Shown here: positions 25,106 to 36,773 of the stretch, piece by piece
Layout of the letters: every line of letters begins with the position of its first letter
Position numbering within the stretch: the stretch's first letter is position 1
DNA from: Vigna angularis
Taxonomy: Eukaryota > Streptophyta > Magnoliopsida > Fabales > Fabaceae
Assembly (NCBI RefSeq): GCF_016808095.1
Contig: NC_068974.1
Coordinates: forward strand, 22,304,825 to 22,368,824
Direction of reading: 5' to 3'
DNA length: 64,000 nucleotides
Translations under genes and position numbers: made by a program
The notes under the pieces: model-generated
The model's database searches: none
The model's input: the letters and a program-made list of their open reading frames with translations, nothing else
What the model was told of the DNA's origin: nothing

Positions 25106-27017
25106 GAGGCATTCTATTAATAAGAAAACATGCAGTTAAGATGGCATCCCCCCAGTGATGAACAGGAATATGAGCACCAAGCAAAAGGGTACGAGCCGTT
25201 TCAACCAAGTGTCTATTTTTTCTTTCTGCTATACCATTTTGCTGGGGTGTATGAGGACAAGTGGACTGATGCAAAATACCATGGGAGCTAAGAAGTGAAG
25301 AAAAAGTTGATGAGAAATACTCTTTAGCATTATCACTTCTTAAGACTTTAATAACTTGGCCAAATTGGTTTTTGATTTCATTCAAAAAGGATGTGAAAAT
25401 GGGTAACAATTCAGAGCGATCTTTCATCAGATAAACCCAAGTACATCTCGAATACTCATCAATAAAGGTAACAAAATACCGAAAACCAAAAGAAGAGACG
25501 CGACTAGGTCCCCAAACATCAGAATGAATAATAGAAAAACTAGAAGTACACATTGATTGAGATCTTTTAGGGAAGACAGATCTAACATGTTTTCCTAGTT
25601 GACAAGACTCACATTCTAAAGTCTGAAGACCACTAAGTTCAGGACACATCTTTTTTAATTTTGACAAGTTAGGATGGCCAAACCGATCATGTAACACTTT
25701 AGGAGGAAGAGCGGCAACACAAGATACCCGTGGACGAAATCCAAAATGGTATAAACCTCCAGCTTCATATCCTTCTCCAATCTGTCTCCCCGAGCCACGC
25801 TCCTGTATAACAAAAGATTTTGAATCAAACGTTATTGAACAATTTAATATTTTGGTTAACTGACTTAGGGAAATTAAATTGAATGGACAGCTAGGAACAA
25901 AAAGAACGGATTTCAGAGTTAGAGAGGGAGACAGGGAAACTTGACCGACTCCCTTTGAACAAATTTTAGAGCCATTTGCAAGGGTAATGAAATGGGGTTT
26001 TTCTTGGAGGGAAAGATTTGAGAACAATGAGGTATTACCAGAAATGTGATCAGAAGCACCCGAATCAATTACCCATGAATTTGGACCTGCCATGGATTGA
26101 GAAATGCAAGCTGTGGACGTACTTGAGGACTGAGATGATTGTGCCAAGCTGTTAGACTTTAAGTGTAGATACTCTTGATACTCTTCCTCGGTAAACTTGG
26201 AGTTGGAAGTGGAAGTTTCAACCTGAGAGATATTAGCGCTTTTTGAAGGAAAACCATGCAAGGAGTAGCAGTTTTCTCGGGTGTGACCCATCCTGTTACA
26301 GTAAGAGCATTGACGTCCTCGACCTCCACGTCCTCCACGACCTCCTCCTCTAGTTCCACGTCCTCCTCTTCCTCGCGTGGCAACCATGACAGATGGTTCT
26401 ATTGTTTCATGAGCTTCTTGAGACTGAGACACAGGAACACGAAGAAGACGTGTGGTCAAAGCTTCCAAGGAAGGGACTTCATGACTTGTCAGAAGTTGAT
26501 CTCTGATGTGATTCAAATCTGGATGCAAAGTACGGAGGATCATCACCATATAATACTGGTCAAGTTTCTTTTTGATATCTTCTGAAGATTCCAAGAACAT
26601 TCTCAATTCTTCCACAGCTGCTTGGGCTTCAGTCATGAAGGAGACCATATCATGGTCTATCATTTTGAGACAGGCGAGCTTGTTTGCGGTATCATAGAGA
26701 CGTTGAATATCATTAGCATAAATGCTTTGAGCTTTCTTCCAAAAGGTGTGACATGTCTTGAAGGCTCTAAGAGATATCAAAAGTCGGGGTTCCACAGATT
26801 GCCACAATAGGGCACATAATTGAAAATCAGCTTGTTTCCATTGTTCAGCCATGTCAGATGGTACTTGACTCCCATCTTGCTCAAGGTGGTCATAACGTCC
26901 TTGACCAAGGAACCACATTTCTACAGCAGCAGACCAAGACATATAATTCTTTCCATTTAGCTTTTCGGAAGTGATTGAGGGACTTCCAGAGAAAGAAAGA
27001 GCACTTCCAGATGCCAT
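24453..27017 (-). CDS. Copia gag, protease and integrase (frame shifts near 25105)
   Basis: Start at 27017 (MASGSALSFSGSPSI). Residues 1-210 are a copia gag; an RG/GGR-rich stretch (about 215-235) leads into a zinc knuckle, C237-x2-C-x4-H-x4-C250. The protease active site is WVIDSGASDH (about 315-324). The integrase has the zinc-binding HDRFGH and the D..D..E core (HSDVWGP, LRSDNAKEYF, QQNGIAERKN). The frame is meaningful for about 637 codons, to about 25105; the following 217 codons down to 24453 are an out-of-frame tail. The correct continuation is the neighbouring pol frame, so a single base has probably been lost in the AGGAGGAGG run at 25101-25109. Functional apart from this. Confidence 0.93.
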   Translation of the reverse strand: MASGSALSFSGSPSITSEKLNGKNYMSWSAAVEMWFLGQGRYDHLEQDGSQVPSDMAEQWKQADFQLCALLWQSVEPRLLISLRAFKTCHTFWKKAQSIYANDIQRLYDTANKLACLKMIDHDMVSFMTEAQAAVEELRMFLESSEDIKKKLDQYYMVMILRTLHPDLNHIRDQLLTSHEVPSLEALTTRLLRVPVSQSQEAHETIEPSVMVATRGRGGRGTRGGGRGGRGGRGRQCSYCNRMGHTRENCYSLHGFPSKSANISQVETSTSNSKFTEEEYQEYLHLKSNSLAQSSQSSSTSTACISQSMAGPNSWVIDSGASDHISGNTSLFSNLSLQEKPHFITLANGSKICSKGVGQVSLSPSLTLKSVLFVPSCPFNLISLSQLTKILNCSITFDSKSFVIQERGSGRQIGEGYEAGGLYHFGFRPRVSCVAALPPKVLHDRFGHPNLSKLKKMCPELSGLQTLECESCQLGKHVRSVFPKRSQSMCTSSFSIIHSDVWGPSRVSSFGFRYFVTFIDEYSRCTWVYLMKDRSELLPIFTSFLNEIKNQFGQVIKVLRSDNAKEYFSSTFSSLLSSHGILHQSTCPHTPQQNGIAERKNRHLVETARTLLLGAHIPVHHWGDAILTACFLINRMPPPLSIIKFLSPFSFPITLSFTPLLESLVVFVLFTTCLRGSTNSLLVQSNVYFWATLAFKKGIDVTLLKPKNTTCLLMLPSLNRHLSSLHLFKMFISSNRYFLFQWLSLISQIPQSIQVIPKVLPNLPLHILISFDTVPRWILLFQKMVDLLLQILLRHHLLSRLLMKMILVGPLLSEKVIVPLETLIPFIIFLVITEYLPPFIHFYPQYLLWLFLKL

Positions 27018-27620
27018 TCTTCGATAAAAACAGGAGAGGGAATCAGAAAAACCGTGAAGGACCAGAAAACCCTATAGGGTTTCTTAAGGTTTTCTTAAAG
27101 GGAAGCTTCTGGACCCACCAAAGTAAGATTTTGAGGGTCAGAACGGACAGAGGAGATGAGGGCGACAGCTATGGAGGTGGCGCGGAGACTTTCCGGTGAG
27201 CAGAGGGCGGCGCGTGGGCAGCACGCGCCTGTTCGCAGCGCGCAAAGAGGCGGCGCGTGACGGCGCGTGACGGAGAATCAGGCGAACCCACCGGTGGGGT
27301 TGGCTGTCGCGTGAAGAGGCGAACCAGATCCAGTGGTCGTCGGACGGAGCGGTGACGGCGGCCGGCGGCGGCCGGCGGCGGCCGGCGGCGGACGGCGGCG
27401 GACGGCGGCAGACGGCGGTGGACGACGGCAGACGGTAGTTGACAAATACCAGGATGGCTGACAACCAAGTTGAAGAACTTGAAACTGCAGTTGACAGCTG
27501 CAGATAGTGGCGAGACAGCCACAGACAACTACGAACGGCACCGGACAGGTGCGACCAGCAGTGACAGTGCTGGTGGACAACACACGGAAACCAGAGCAGG
27601 ATGAACCCGCTCTGATACCA
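27018..27620 (-). other. Leader of the young copia element with GC-rich repeat
   Basis: Untranslated region between primer site and gag start. A striking GC-rich tandem repeat, GCCGGCGGCG / GACGGCGGCG, occupies about 27358-27430. Open frames on the minus strand here are Ala/Pro/Arg-rich by-products of that composition. Confidence 0.7.
27608..27619 (-). promoter_or_regulatory. Primer-binding site (initiator tRNA-Met) of the copia element
   Basis: On the minus strand TGGTATCAGAGC follows the 5' LTR directly. It is the complement of the 3' end of plant initiator tRNA-Met, the standard copia primer. Confidence 0.93.
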
Positions 27621-27828
27621 ACTTGAGATCTAAAAGAGGAGAAAATATTTCTCAAAATGACTTATTTCATTTCCACTCTTCATCTTACATTTATAGAACT
27701 AGAGAGAGTGCTCTCTAGTTGTAATACACTTAACACAACTCACACACCACTCATACACACTCACACACAGCTCATACACACTCACACACAGCTCATACAC
27801 ACTCACCCATAAACCAATAATTCTAACA
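27621..27828 (-). repeat. 5' LTR of the young copia element
   Basis: 208 bp, one substitution from the 3' LTR. Since both LTRs start identical at insertion, this single change marks a recent event. Confidence 0.93.
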
Positions 27829-27833
27829 AGATC

Positions 27834-28951
27834 CTAAAAGGTTGATTAGGATAAGCTTTTGATGACTCTGATTCCATCTTAAGAAAGCAAAATTTAAGCC
27901 TAAATCAACTTCACAAAACTGGTTTGTAAGATGAGATTAGTATCCATTTATATACTATTATTTGACTTTATCTTTAGTCTATGTGGGTTCTTCTATGAGT
28001 ATTTTATGCAACTTTTGGGATCTTAACTCAATTACGATTAATTTCTTCTTATGTTGTCATATGATTGAGTTTTCCATTTTGAAGCTAGCAAAACATGAAT
28101 TCTTTGTTGCCACTTATTACAAAATAAATAATTAAACTAAAGAGTTATTTTGGATTGGGCTATGACTTTGGATTAACCATCAACCAGCCTTATCCTATCA
28201 ATTAAAGGCTGGTGTGTGATCCCTGATGATTGATGGGCTGGTTTGGGCCAGTCTTTTTCTGGAGTTGCTAAATTATAAGTATTTATTTTCAGATCTATAT
28301 AAGTTTTATTTTATAATATGTCTGAAACTTGCATGATTTTGTTAGACCCATAGAGAATGAACGAGTTTGGAAGGTATATTATAGGAAGAGTTTAGATAAG
28401 AAGTGATTTGGGTACGTGTTGGTGTTGTGATGGTGTATGTTAAGCGAAGTGCGTCAGGGTGTGTGTGTTTTAGTTAGTGGGGGTGCCTTTTGTTTGTAAA
28501 TTGAGGGTTCTATTTATTTAGACCAACCTCACCGAGTGGGGGATCTTTTTAGGCGTTTAGTAGAGGGGGACAGTGGGTTCACTTTGAGAAAGGGGATATT
28601 CTCCTTTGTAAACTTTTTGAGAATTCTATATTGCATTGTGGTTCACCAACCGTGAGTTGGTGTGTTTTTTGTATTTCTCTCTCTTTTCTCTCTTTTTGCG
28701 TAAGGAACCTATTAGATTCTCAAAAGTCTTTTGACCTAAGTTTCTTTTTAGTGTCCTAATTATATGATTTGTGAATGGAATTTTTTTTGCCTAATTTCTT
28801 GTCTTTTTTTTAACCATACATGGCTTTATTTTTGCTAAAGCACCTAAATTGATTTTGTATTGTGTGTGCAGCTGAAGTGCATGTGATTTCTGGACATTAG
28901 TTTCTTCATCTTTTGCTTGGTCTTTTGTGTTCAAGTGAACGTTTATCAGAG
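27834..28951. other. Flank between copia element and glycosyltransferase gene
   Basis: 27835-27995 resembles a widespread legume repeat, also seen at 32545-32640 (CTAACTCAACCTTACAAAA..GCTTGTAA type). About 28340-28760 looks like a decayed retrotransposon end (GTGGTTCACCAACC..) but no duplication was found. The last 200 bp may hold the 5' UTR of the downstream gene. Confidence 0.4.
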
Positions 28952-31900
28952 ATGAAAATATTCAGTGGATGGCAACGTTTTGTTTTTGGTCTTCCCTTGT
29001 TCTTCCTCTTTGCTCATCTGGTTTTTGGTTGGTATTCTCTTTTCTCTTCAGAAGTTTAAATTTGTTTGCTTGATTAGGGCATAACGAGTTAACATAGTTG
29101 CTTTTAATCAGTCATGCAATTACACAAAAACTCAAAAATGGAAGAACGGCACAAACAACTAAACAAGAAATTTGATCATCTAGTTCTTGGGCATATGGCT
29201 GGACAAGGCTTGTCAAATCGTTTGCAATGCCAAGGTTTTATTTTCCCTTTACGAAAGTTATTTGGTTTATGCTCTTGATTCTTGAAATGCTTTTTTGCTC
29301 AGAATATTAAGATTCTGATTAGGGTTGTGTTATTAGACAGGAAACCTACCCAAACAAACGAATTAGACTTTACAAGTATATTTTAGAAGAAAGAATAAGA
29401 GGCGAGTTTAGTGGGTTTTGACAGTTAGTAATATAAATAACTCTTTCTATCTTTTATCTGTCAATTTGCTTCGGTGATTCTTCAAAGGAATTAATTCCTT
29501 TTCTGAAGAAAGGAACCTAAGAGGTTGTCTCCGAATCTTTGGCTGTATCATAGCAGTATTGACATAAACCCATCAGTCACTGATATTTGAGAAAATGGTA
29601 TCTACCTTTAAATTTTTAGTAATTTTTATAAATTAATTGTATTCCAGAGGTAGGTCATTTAGAATTCACAAATGTTTATGGATAATAGTTCTTTTTCTTC
29701 TTAAAAACTTTGTCTACAATCTTACACATAATATAAGATGCTAGGGCCTAGATGATCTTATGTATCTTTTAATTTTGTTTACGTAGTATGGAAAAAGTTG
29801 AAATTATCTAACGTACTGATGAAGAATGTTCAATGTTGAGAATAGGAAGCGAGCTGCCAAAGTAGGTCAAAACATGTGAGTCAACTTGGCCCTCCAAGAG
29901 TGTAGGCTGACCGGATGGACAAAAAAAAATCAAGCTTTCGTAATACTTGAATAAATGAGATGAAGAAAAATAGTGTATATTTCACTTACCTTTTTACACT
30001 TTTACTTATGTATTTATAGGATACAAAGAAGGGGCAAGGCACTTGCCTAAAACCCTAACCCTAAAGTTGAATTCTCATACATAAAAAATAATAAATAAAA
30101 AACATTACATTTCAACACTCCTCTACAAGATGGAACATATGGATTATATGCACCAAGCTTGGAACATATAACTTGAATTTTAGGCTCCTTTAGAGATGTA
30201 GTCAAAATGTTTGCAAGTTGTTTATTAGAGCTGATACACTTAGTAATATGATCCTTCTTTGTAACAAAATGACAATCAATTTTTATATATTTTGTTCTTT
30301 CATGAAACACCGGATTGGAGGAATATGAAAAGTTGTCTGGTTGTCGTAATACAACTTCATTTGTTCATTTTCACAAAAAATCAACTCTTGAAAGAGTTTT
30401 TAATCCACACAAGTTCACATGTAGCTAGGACCATAGATTGATATTCAACTATACTAGATCGAGCAACAACACTTTGTTTTTTACTTTTTCAAGATACAAG
30501 GTTCCTTCCAAGGAATACACATATCTTGTGGTAGATCTTCTATCAATTGGACAACCAGCCCAATTTGCATCACTATACCCTATAACTTGAGTGCTTCCCT
30601 TTATAAAATAATCCTTGTCTTGGGCTCCCTTTTACATATTTTTCGAATGCGAATCACATCATTCTAGTGACCAATGTGCAAATTTTGCATAAATTGACTC
30701 AACTTCTATTGGATAAGAAAGTTCAGGTTTTATTATAGTAAGATTATGAGTTTTCCAACCAACCTTCTATATCTCCATGGGACTGAGAAAAGTTCACCTT
30801 GGTCTCTCATTACCTTTGATTTGAGTCTATAGGACTATGAATGGGCTTGCAATTTGTCAAGCCTGTCTCCTCCCAAATATTAAGAGAATATTTTCTTTGT
30901 GAAATGATGACACCTTTTGATTGTGCCACTTCAATACCAAGAAAATATTTTAGATGACCCATATCTTTGGTCTGAAAGTGGCTGAATTCTTTAATTGAAC
31001 AATTCCAATGAAATCATTTACACACTTGTAAAGAGAAGTATGACAATAAAAAAAGAATGATCTGGCTCAATCCGTTTCAATCCAAAAATCTAAACAACAC
31101 GACTCAATTTACCAAACCAAGCTTGAGGTGATTACTTCAAGCCATAGAGTGAATGATGTAGTTTACAAAGCAACTCAAACTCCTCCTGAGCAACAAACCT
31201 ATGAGGTTGCTCTATATATATCTCCTCTTCCAGATCACCATGAAGAAAGACATTTTTAATATCCAACTAGTAAAGAGGTCATTGGCGAATTGCATCCATA
31301 GCAAGGAAAAGATGAACAATTTGATTTTAGCCACATGAGAAAAAGTATCACAGAGTTGAGGCCATAAACTGAAGTGTATCCCTTAGTGACTAGATGAGCT
31401 TTGAGACGATCTACTTCACTAGTAGCATTGACCTTAATAGCATAGACCCATTTACAACCCACAAACTTCTTACCAGGAGGAAGATGCACAAGTTCCAAAG
31501 TACTATTGTGTTCAAGTGCATGCATTTCATCAATCATGACTTGTTGCCATCCAGGATGATCAAGTGCTTCGTGAACATTGTTAGGAACAATAATGGTAGA
31601 CAAGGGGGAAATAAAAGAATTATGAAGGAGACCTACGATGACAAGAAAAAGATTATAAATAGGATATGGATTACGAGTAGATCGAATACCTTTCTAAAGA
31701 GCAATAAGCCAAGCATGATAAAAGTCAAGAGAAGGCGAGGAGGATTTGAGTCACGAGGTTCTTCAGGCAAGGATGGAGTTATTTGTGTTTGACTTTGATA
31801 TGTGAGAAGAGGTGGTGGAACAATGTCATATGGATTTCAAGTTTGAGTTTGAGGTTTGAGAAGTAAGAATAATCAATCAATGAGTTAGAACCTGTCAACA

Positions 31901-33314
31901 AACAACTCAACATACATGCCTTTTACCAACCAACAGGCCTCTATTTATACTATTTCTCTACCTTCTATCCTAATCCCATTTCCCATTATACCCTTATATC
32001 CCAAATACCCTATATCCTAACAGCTTATCATGTGTTTTTGTTGATAGCCTCTAAAGAATCAACTAGCAAAAATCTCTTCAATTTTTCTACTGTAGCCCGA
32101 GCCTTTCTTATATGAGAGATTGTATGGTGATTGGTTTATATGAGAGAGGCTACTCTTTGAGTTGCATTAAAGAGACGTTGAATGTCATAAGCAAATCTCT
32201 TGCACCCTTTTCTAAAAGGAAGAGCATGTCTTATACGGTCTCAAAATTTCTAAGACATTATGTTCAACTAATTACCATAAAACAATAGATAACTTGAAAT
32301 GTAGTTTCTGCCAATGAGATTTGACTTAATCTAAATCAATAGAGGCATTCTTCTCTAAATGATCATGGTATCCTTGACCTTGGAACCATAACTCCACAGG
32401 AGTGGACCAAGATATATCTCGTGCATGAGATCAGACATTGATGGGTGGTCCTTTAGTGGCGTGATAGCTGGTGGAACAATAGACCCAACAAACAACAAAC
32501 TTCATTAGGATAGACTCTAATCCATGATTTTGATTGATACCATGTTGGGAATGAGACTTTAAACCTAACTCAACCTTACAAAATCAGCTTGTAAAGTGAG
32601 GTTTGTAAGGTCTTATCTCTAGTCAATGTGGGAATTCCAATATTATCATTAGAATAGAGGACAAGGACAAAAACAATCCAAGAGGCTTCGACAAGATGAA
32701 CGACGGTGATCCGGTGTGATACCAGCACTGGGAAGATGGCGTGTGGGAGACACACGTCTGAAGATGGCCAACAGAAGACATTGTGTGGACGTGTGTTTGG
32801 CTGTTTCTTTGGCTTGGAGATGAGTTGCACTTTTCGGGGTGCACCTAACCTTGACTTTGCTCGAAGAGATATGGTGACGATGGCAAATGACAACGGTGGA
32901 TGGCAAGGACATATGTCACAACGGAAGATGGCAGCGTCGATGACAATCAGACAACGGAGATTATCGTGGCTCTTGATACCAACTTGAATAAATGAAATTA
33001 AGAAAAACAGTATATATTTCTTTTACATTGTTACACTTTCATTGATGTATAGGATACAAAGAAAGGGCAATGCACTTCCTAAAACTCTAATAATAAATAA
33101 GAAACATTACATTTCAACAGTAATATGTAGTCTCTATTACCGAACTGTTAAGTAAGTCCAATTTAATGTATAGTATACTTTTTTAGAATATAAGAAAATG
33201 TCAAACATGAATATCCAATTTATTTAAAATTAGTATTACATGATCATTGAGATAATCAAGTGGAGTTACTTTATTGAAAGTTAATCTTAGTGTAACTTGA
33301 TCGCTACATTATAT

Positions 33315-33349
<35 letters not shown>

Positions 33350-33655
33350 CATATATATGTATATGTATGTATACATATATATGTATGTATACATATATAT
33401 ACATATATATGTATATATATGTATACATATATATGTATATGTATACATATATATGTATAGATATGTATATGTATATGTATATGTATACACATATATATGT
33501 ATATATATATATATATATACATATATATGTATACATATACATATACATATATATGTATATGTATACATATATATGTATATATATATATATACATATATAT
33601 GTATATATATATATATACATATATATGTATATGTATATGTATACATATATATGTA

Positions 33656-33692
<37 letters not shown>

Positions 33693-36600
33693 GTATGTAT
33701 GTGTCTATGTATGTATACACAAAGTTTTGCATTTCCTTCGAACATTGATTTCCATTTTTTTCATATAATTTAAAAATTCTGAATTTACAAGGACAAAAGT
33801 GAAGGCTGCATTTCCTTGAAATGTTCATGTCTCCATTGATTAAATGCATTAAAAATATTCTTAACGCACATAAACATAAGCTCTTACTAGGACCATTATA
33901 TATGTATTGGAGGTTTTGTATTTCCTTGAAATTTTCACGTCCTTTTTTTTCCCCATTGATTAATTGCATTTAAAAATTCTCAATTCACAGGGACAAAAGC
34001 TCTTAATAGGACCCATTCTTCTGAAAGGAGATCAGGTGTAGATGGAAGTATCACATTTGTCACTGTCTTTACCATTTATAATACTTCTCTTAATGATGTA
34101 GACGACAGATCAAACACAGTGGTTGGCAATGCTTCATATAATAAGTTTGGCAGATCCATGGCTTTGTTGAATGTCTTCATTAATTTCATTCAGGTAAATA
34201 CTGAATAAAAGTTGTGGGTTTGTCCCATTGCAAAGAGCATATTGACTTTGATTATTGTGTACATGGGAAATGCTAGCAAAACACTTTTTATCATTGGTTG
34301 AAATTTATAAGAACCTTGTGGCTCCTGCTTTGTATTTAATGAGCACTTTTTTCATGGTTTTTTGTTTTTCATTAAATTTTAATTAATAGTCTGGCGCTCT
34401 TGTGTATACTGTTTCTTTACTTTTTAGATGTTTGGTTAAAAGTGTTTTGTTGTCTTTGTCTATGATTTTATATATTTGGTGTTTATCAAGATCAAATAGT
34501 GGAATATTCTTGTTTTCATGAGTTTTTCACCTTTTCCTACCTTGGCACTAGTTTTTCTCAGACTCATCCAAATGTCATACATCCTTGTCGACATTTGGCT
34601 ACTGATAAATTTCAATTTTGGTACTGTATGAATTACATAGTACAAACGGCACTGAATTTGCATCATTCATTCATCATAGGCACTAGAATAAATTCTTCAC
34701 CATTGGGAAAAATAGAAATACCATAAGCATGTATTACACCTTAGTATGAAGTCTATATTATTTGAAATTAAATTGTTTCTTTGAATTAAAGCAAAGTATT
34801 ATCATAGTGTATGGAAGATATTAACTACACAGCAAAAACACAAAAATATAGAAACAGAGTAGCAAAAGAACATAATAAAGCTAAAACAAAAAAATCATAT
34901 ATACTTCTCCCCCTTTTTGTCAGCAATAAAAGGTAAAAAGAATAAGATAATCATTGCTGTGGTGGAGTTGGTTGAGGTTTAAGGCAATGAGGTTGAAGGG
35001 CTAAGAGAAGGAGTTAGAGTTTGCAGCATCTGGGCAGCAAAGCTAGTAGCAACTTTGTTAGGAATCTGATTTTATTATCATTGATTATTTTTGTATCAAC
35101 TTAATGTAAATATAAATAGAGCTGTGTGTGTTTGGTTCTAGATGTACATTTACCCAATATTACAAAGGATTCATATTGTTTTGACCTAGCGCTTGTTTTC
35201 TGACAATTAACAGACAGACATCATTCATTCAACATTGTGCTTTTTGTGCAGCTGGCAATGCCCCAGAGCAAAGTGATTATTCTAACAGATCCTGTGTCTG
35301 TCCTCTCAGTGCAAAGAAACGGGGTCTCTCTGTATCCTATACAAGGTGAATATTCCCGAGACAAGTTGATGCTCCAAAGGATCAGGTCTTACATTGTAAG
35401 ATCACATTGCATCCACAGTAGATTGAATATTTATTGGTTAAAAATAATTTCTCATCTCTAGTCAGGGACTACATTTAGCTGAACCATTTTCCTGCTCACC
35501 TGTTCTCTGTTTAATTATAGTATAGCTTTCTTTTCCTGCACCCAATAACTTGGACCATAGTAGATAAGAGGTTTTTGCTAGTTTTATCTTTGTTACTCTG
35601 CATCTGTTATTATGTCTCCTCTATTGAGCTTGTAGTGTTGTTTAATCATTATATATTTTGAACTTTAAGATTTTGTTCTTTAAACTAAATGACCCTATGT
35701 TTTCCTTCTTTACAGACCTTTTTAGAAACAAGGCTCCAGCAACTTTCTCAGAAGCCGAGGGATGTCATCCATTACATCTTCACTGACTCTGATATAGCAG
35801 TGGTTGATGATCTAGGGCATGTTTTTCGTGACCATCCTAATTTTCATCTGGCTCTGACCTTTAGGAACAATAAGGCTCAACCTTTGAATTCAGGATTCAT
35901 TGCAGTTAAGGGTACCCAGGAAGCAATGTTAAGGTGATGATCTGTACTATCTGCAGTTTTGGTTTAACTGCCGCAGTTGTGATATGCAACAAAAATTAAA
36001 AACTAATGTAATGATTGTCCATCCCATTTAAAATCTGCAAATAGAAAATGAAACTATATAATTGTAACACCATCCGACATATATACCTTGAAAATGCCTT
36101 TTTTGCGCTTTTTTGGTCATTTGCAAGCTTGGTTTTACCCATTTTCTTGATTTATCCATATATTTTTTGATAAATAATTTTTTAATTTAATTTGATAATC
36201 AATCAGGGCAAAGCTTTTCCTACAAGAGGTCTTGAAAGTTTACAGCACGAAGTATAGAAATGCTTCTCGCATGCTGGGTGATCAGTTAGCTCTTGCTTGG
36301 GTTGTGATGTCAAAACCTCATTTTGACGCCAGAAGGTTTTCCAAAGCGCTTGCTTTCTCAGAAGATATTGGGGGTACTTCAGTATTGTTCTTACCTTGTT
36401 CTCTGTACAATTGGACTCCGCCTGAGGGTGCTGGTCAATTTCATGGCTTGCCATTGGATGTTAAGGTAATGAAGATTTACAACAGAAGTATTCCTGTTTG
36501 ACCTTCAGCTGAATACTTGAGTTATACCTCTGGAAATTATATATAGATATATTATAGGTTTAGCTTTTGACCCTTTATGTTAGATTTACATCAGCATGTC

Positions 36601-36773
36601 CTTTTTGTTTTAATGTGAGTTCCGTTTTTCTTTTTTGGATGCAGGTTGTTCATTTTAAAGGATCAAGAAAACGTCTAATGCTCGAATCTTGGAATTTTTA
36701 TTCCTCGTATCGTGATATTTCCGACATGTTATGTCTCATTTTGGGAAGTGGAAGAACCAAATATGATTTTTGA
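28952..36773 (+). CDS. Type II membrane nucleotide-sugar glycosyltransferase-like protein, seven exons
   Basis: Exons: 28952-29027, 29112-29234, 33991-34193, 35252-35395, 35716-35933, 36207-36465, 36645-36773; all introns are GT..AG and phases agree, giving 383 residues. Residues 10-25 ([16 protein letters not shown]) form a single hydrophobic anchor typical of Golgi type II enzymes. The catalytic part starts in exon 3 ([17 protein letters not shown]). Exon 5 has [13 protein letters not shown], whose DSD is the expected metal/nucleotide-sugar site, and exon 6 has [10 protein letters not shown]. The C-end is SGRTKYDF. This matches a plant family usually named nucleotide-diphospho-sugar transferase; donor and acceptor sugars are unknown to me. 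Intron 2 (4.76 kb) carries a copia remnant and a large microsatellite. The exon 1 donor (GTTGGT at 29028) was chosen because the stronger-looking GTATTC at 29032 breaks the frame, so exon 1 is less certain. Confidence 0.87.
30047..30310 (-). pseudogene. Copia RNase H C-terminal fragment
   Basis: [16 protein letters not shown], then [18 protein letters not shown] and [14 protein letters not shown], parallel the end of the intact copia pol at 22927-23150. Upstream RT sequence (30320-31250) is readable only in broken frames. Confidence 0.8.
31256..31603 (-). pseudogene. Copia reverse transcriptase N-terminal fragment
   Basis: [37 protein letters not shown] and [16 protein letters not shown] parallel residues 185-254 of the intact element's RT. 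A frameshift follows in the QVYGLDY region, so no catalytic site is retained in frame. Confidence 0.8.
33310..33705. repeat. Compound (AT)n/(GTAT)n microsatellite, about 400 bp
   Basis: Alternating ATATATAC, GTATATGT and ACATATAT blocks fill the interval in glycosyltransferase intron 2. The array is highly self-complementary and could form long hairpins. All the long Tyr/Ile open frames here come from the repeat. Confidence 0.95.
33729..34012 (+). repeat. Threefold duplication of an intron-exon boundary in the glycosyltransferase gene
   Basis: Three diverged copies (33729-33800, 33810-33895, 33917-34012) share GCATTTCCTTGAAA, a CCATTGATTAA..GCATTtaAAAATTCT stretch and an end resembling GGGACAAAAGCTCTTA. 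The third copy holds the real exon 3 acceptor at 33990; copies 1 and 2 carry relics of the same junction (ACAAGGACAAAAG; ATAAGCTCTTACTAGGACCATT). Confidence 0.7.
34194..35251 (+). other. Intron 3 of the glycosyltransferase-like gene
   Basis: 1.06 kb intron with no coding similarity. A CTCCCCCTTTTTGTCAGC patch at about 34907 resembles a retrotransposon polypurine-tract neighbourhood seen from the other strand, possibly a small scrap. Confidence 0.5.

Larger units (their letters stand above)
22712..27828 (-). mobile_element. Nearly intact young Ty1/copia retrotransposon, TSD AGATC
   Basis: Two 208-bp LTRs (22712-22919, 27621-27828) differ at one site only, the C/T in CACCCACCC versus CACTCACCC. 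AGATC flanks both sides (22707-22711, 27829-27833). The element reads on the minus strand: 5' LTR on the right, an initiator-Met primer site next to it, a 603-bp leader, a gag-pol region, a polypurine tract and the 3' LTR. The polyprotein order (gag, protease, integrase, reverse transcriptase, RNase H) is the copia order. It inserted into an older legume repeat that continues at 27834. One frameshift near 25105 is the only clear lesion. Confidence 0.95.
29945..33119 (-). mobile_element. Decayed copia element inside glycosyltransferase intron 2, TSD GTAAT
   Basis: LTR-like ends starting ACTTGAATAAATGA and ending ACATTTCAACA lie at 29945-30117 and 32982-33119, with GTAAT at 29940-29944 and 33120-33124. 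The minus strand holds broken copia fragments in order. Right of centre (32030-32470) are gag-like scraps, then 31256-31603 with integrase/RT linker and KWVYAIKV, then 30047-30310 with the RNase H end ([15 protein letters not shown]). Many stops and frameshifts; length is only 3.2 kb, so large deletions occurred. A second LTR-edge-plus-primer-site pattern near 32540 suggests a chimera or nested scrap. Confidence 0.85.

Noticed and set aside
27608..27619. Match to the 3' end of tRNA-Met
   Set aside because: A retrotransposon primer site; no tRNA cloverleaf surrounds it.
27138..27655. Ala/Pro/Arg-rich open frames right of the copia gag
   Set aside because: By-products of the GC-rich leader repeat and LTR, not extra genes.
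33287..33969. Long Tyr/Ile/His open frames on both strands
   Set aside because: They are translations of the compound AT/GT microsatellite and overlap each other in all frames.
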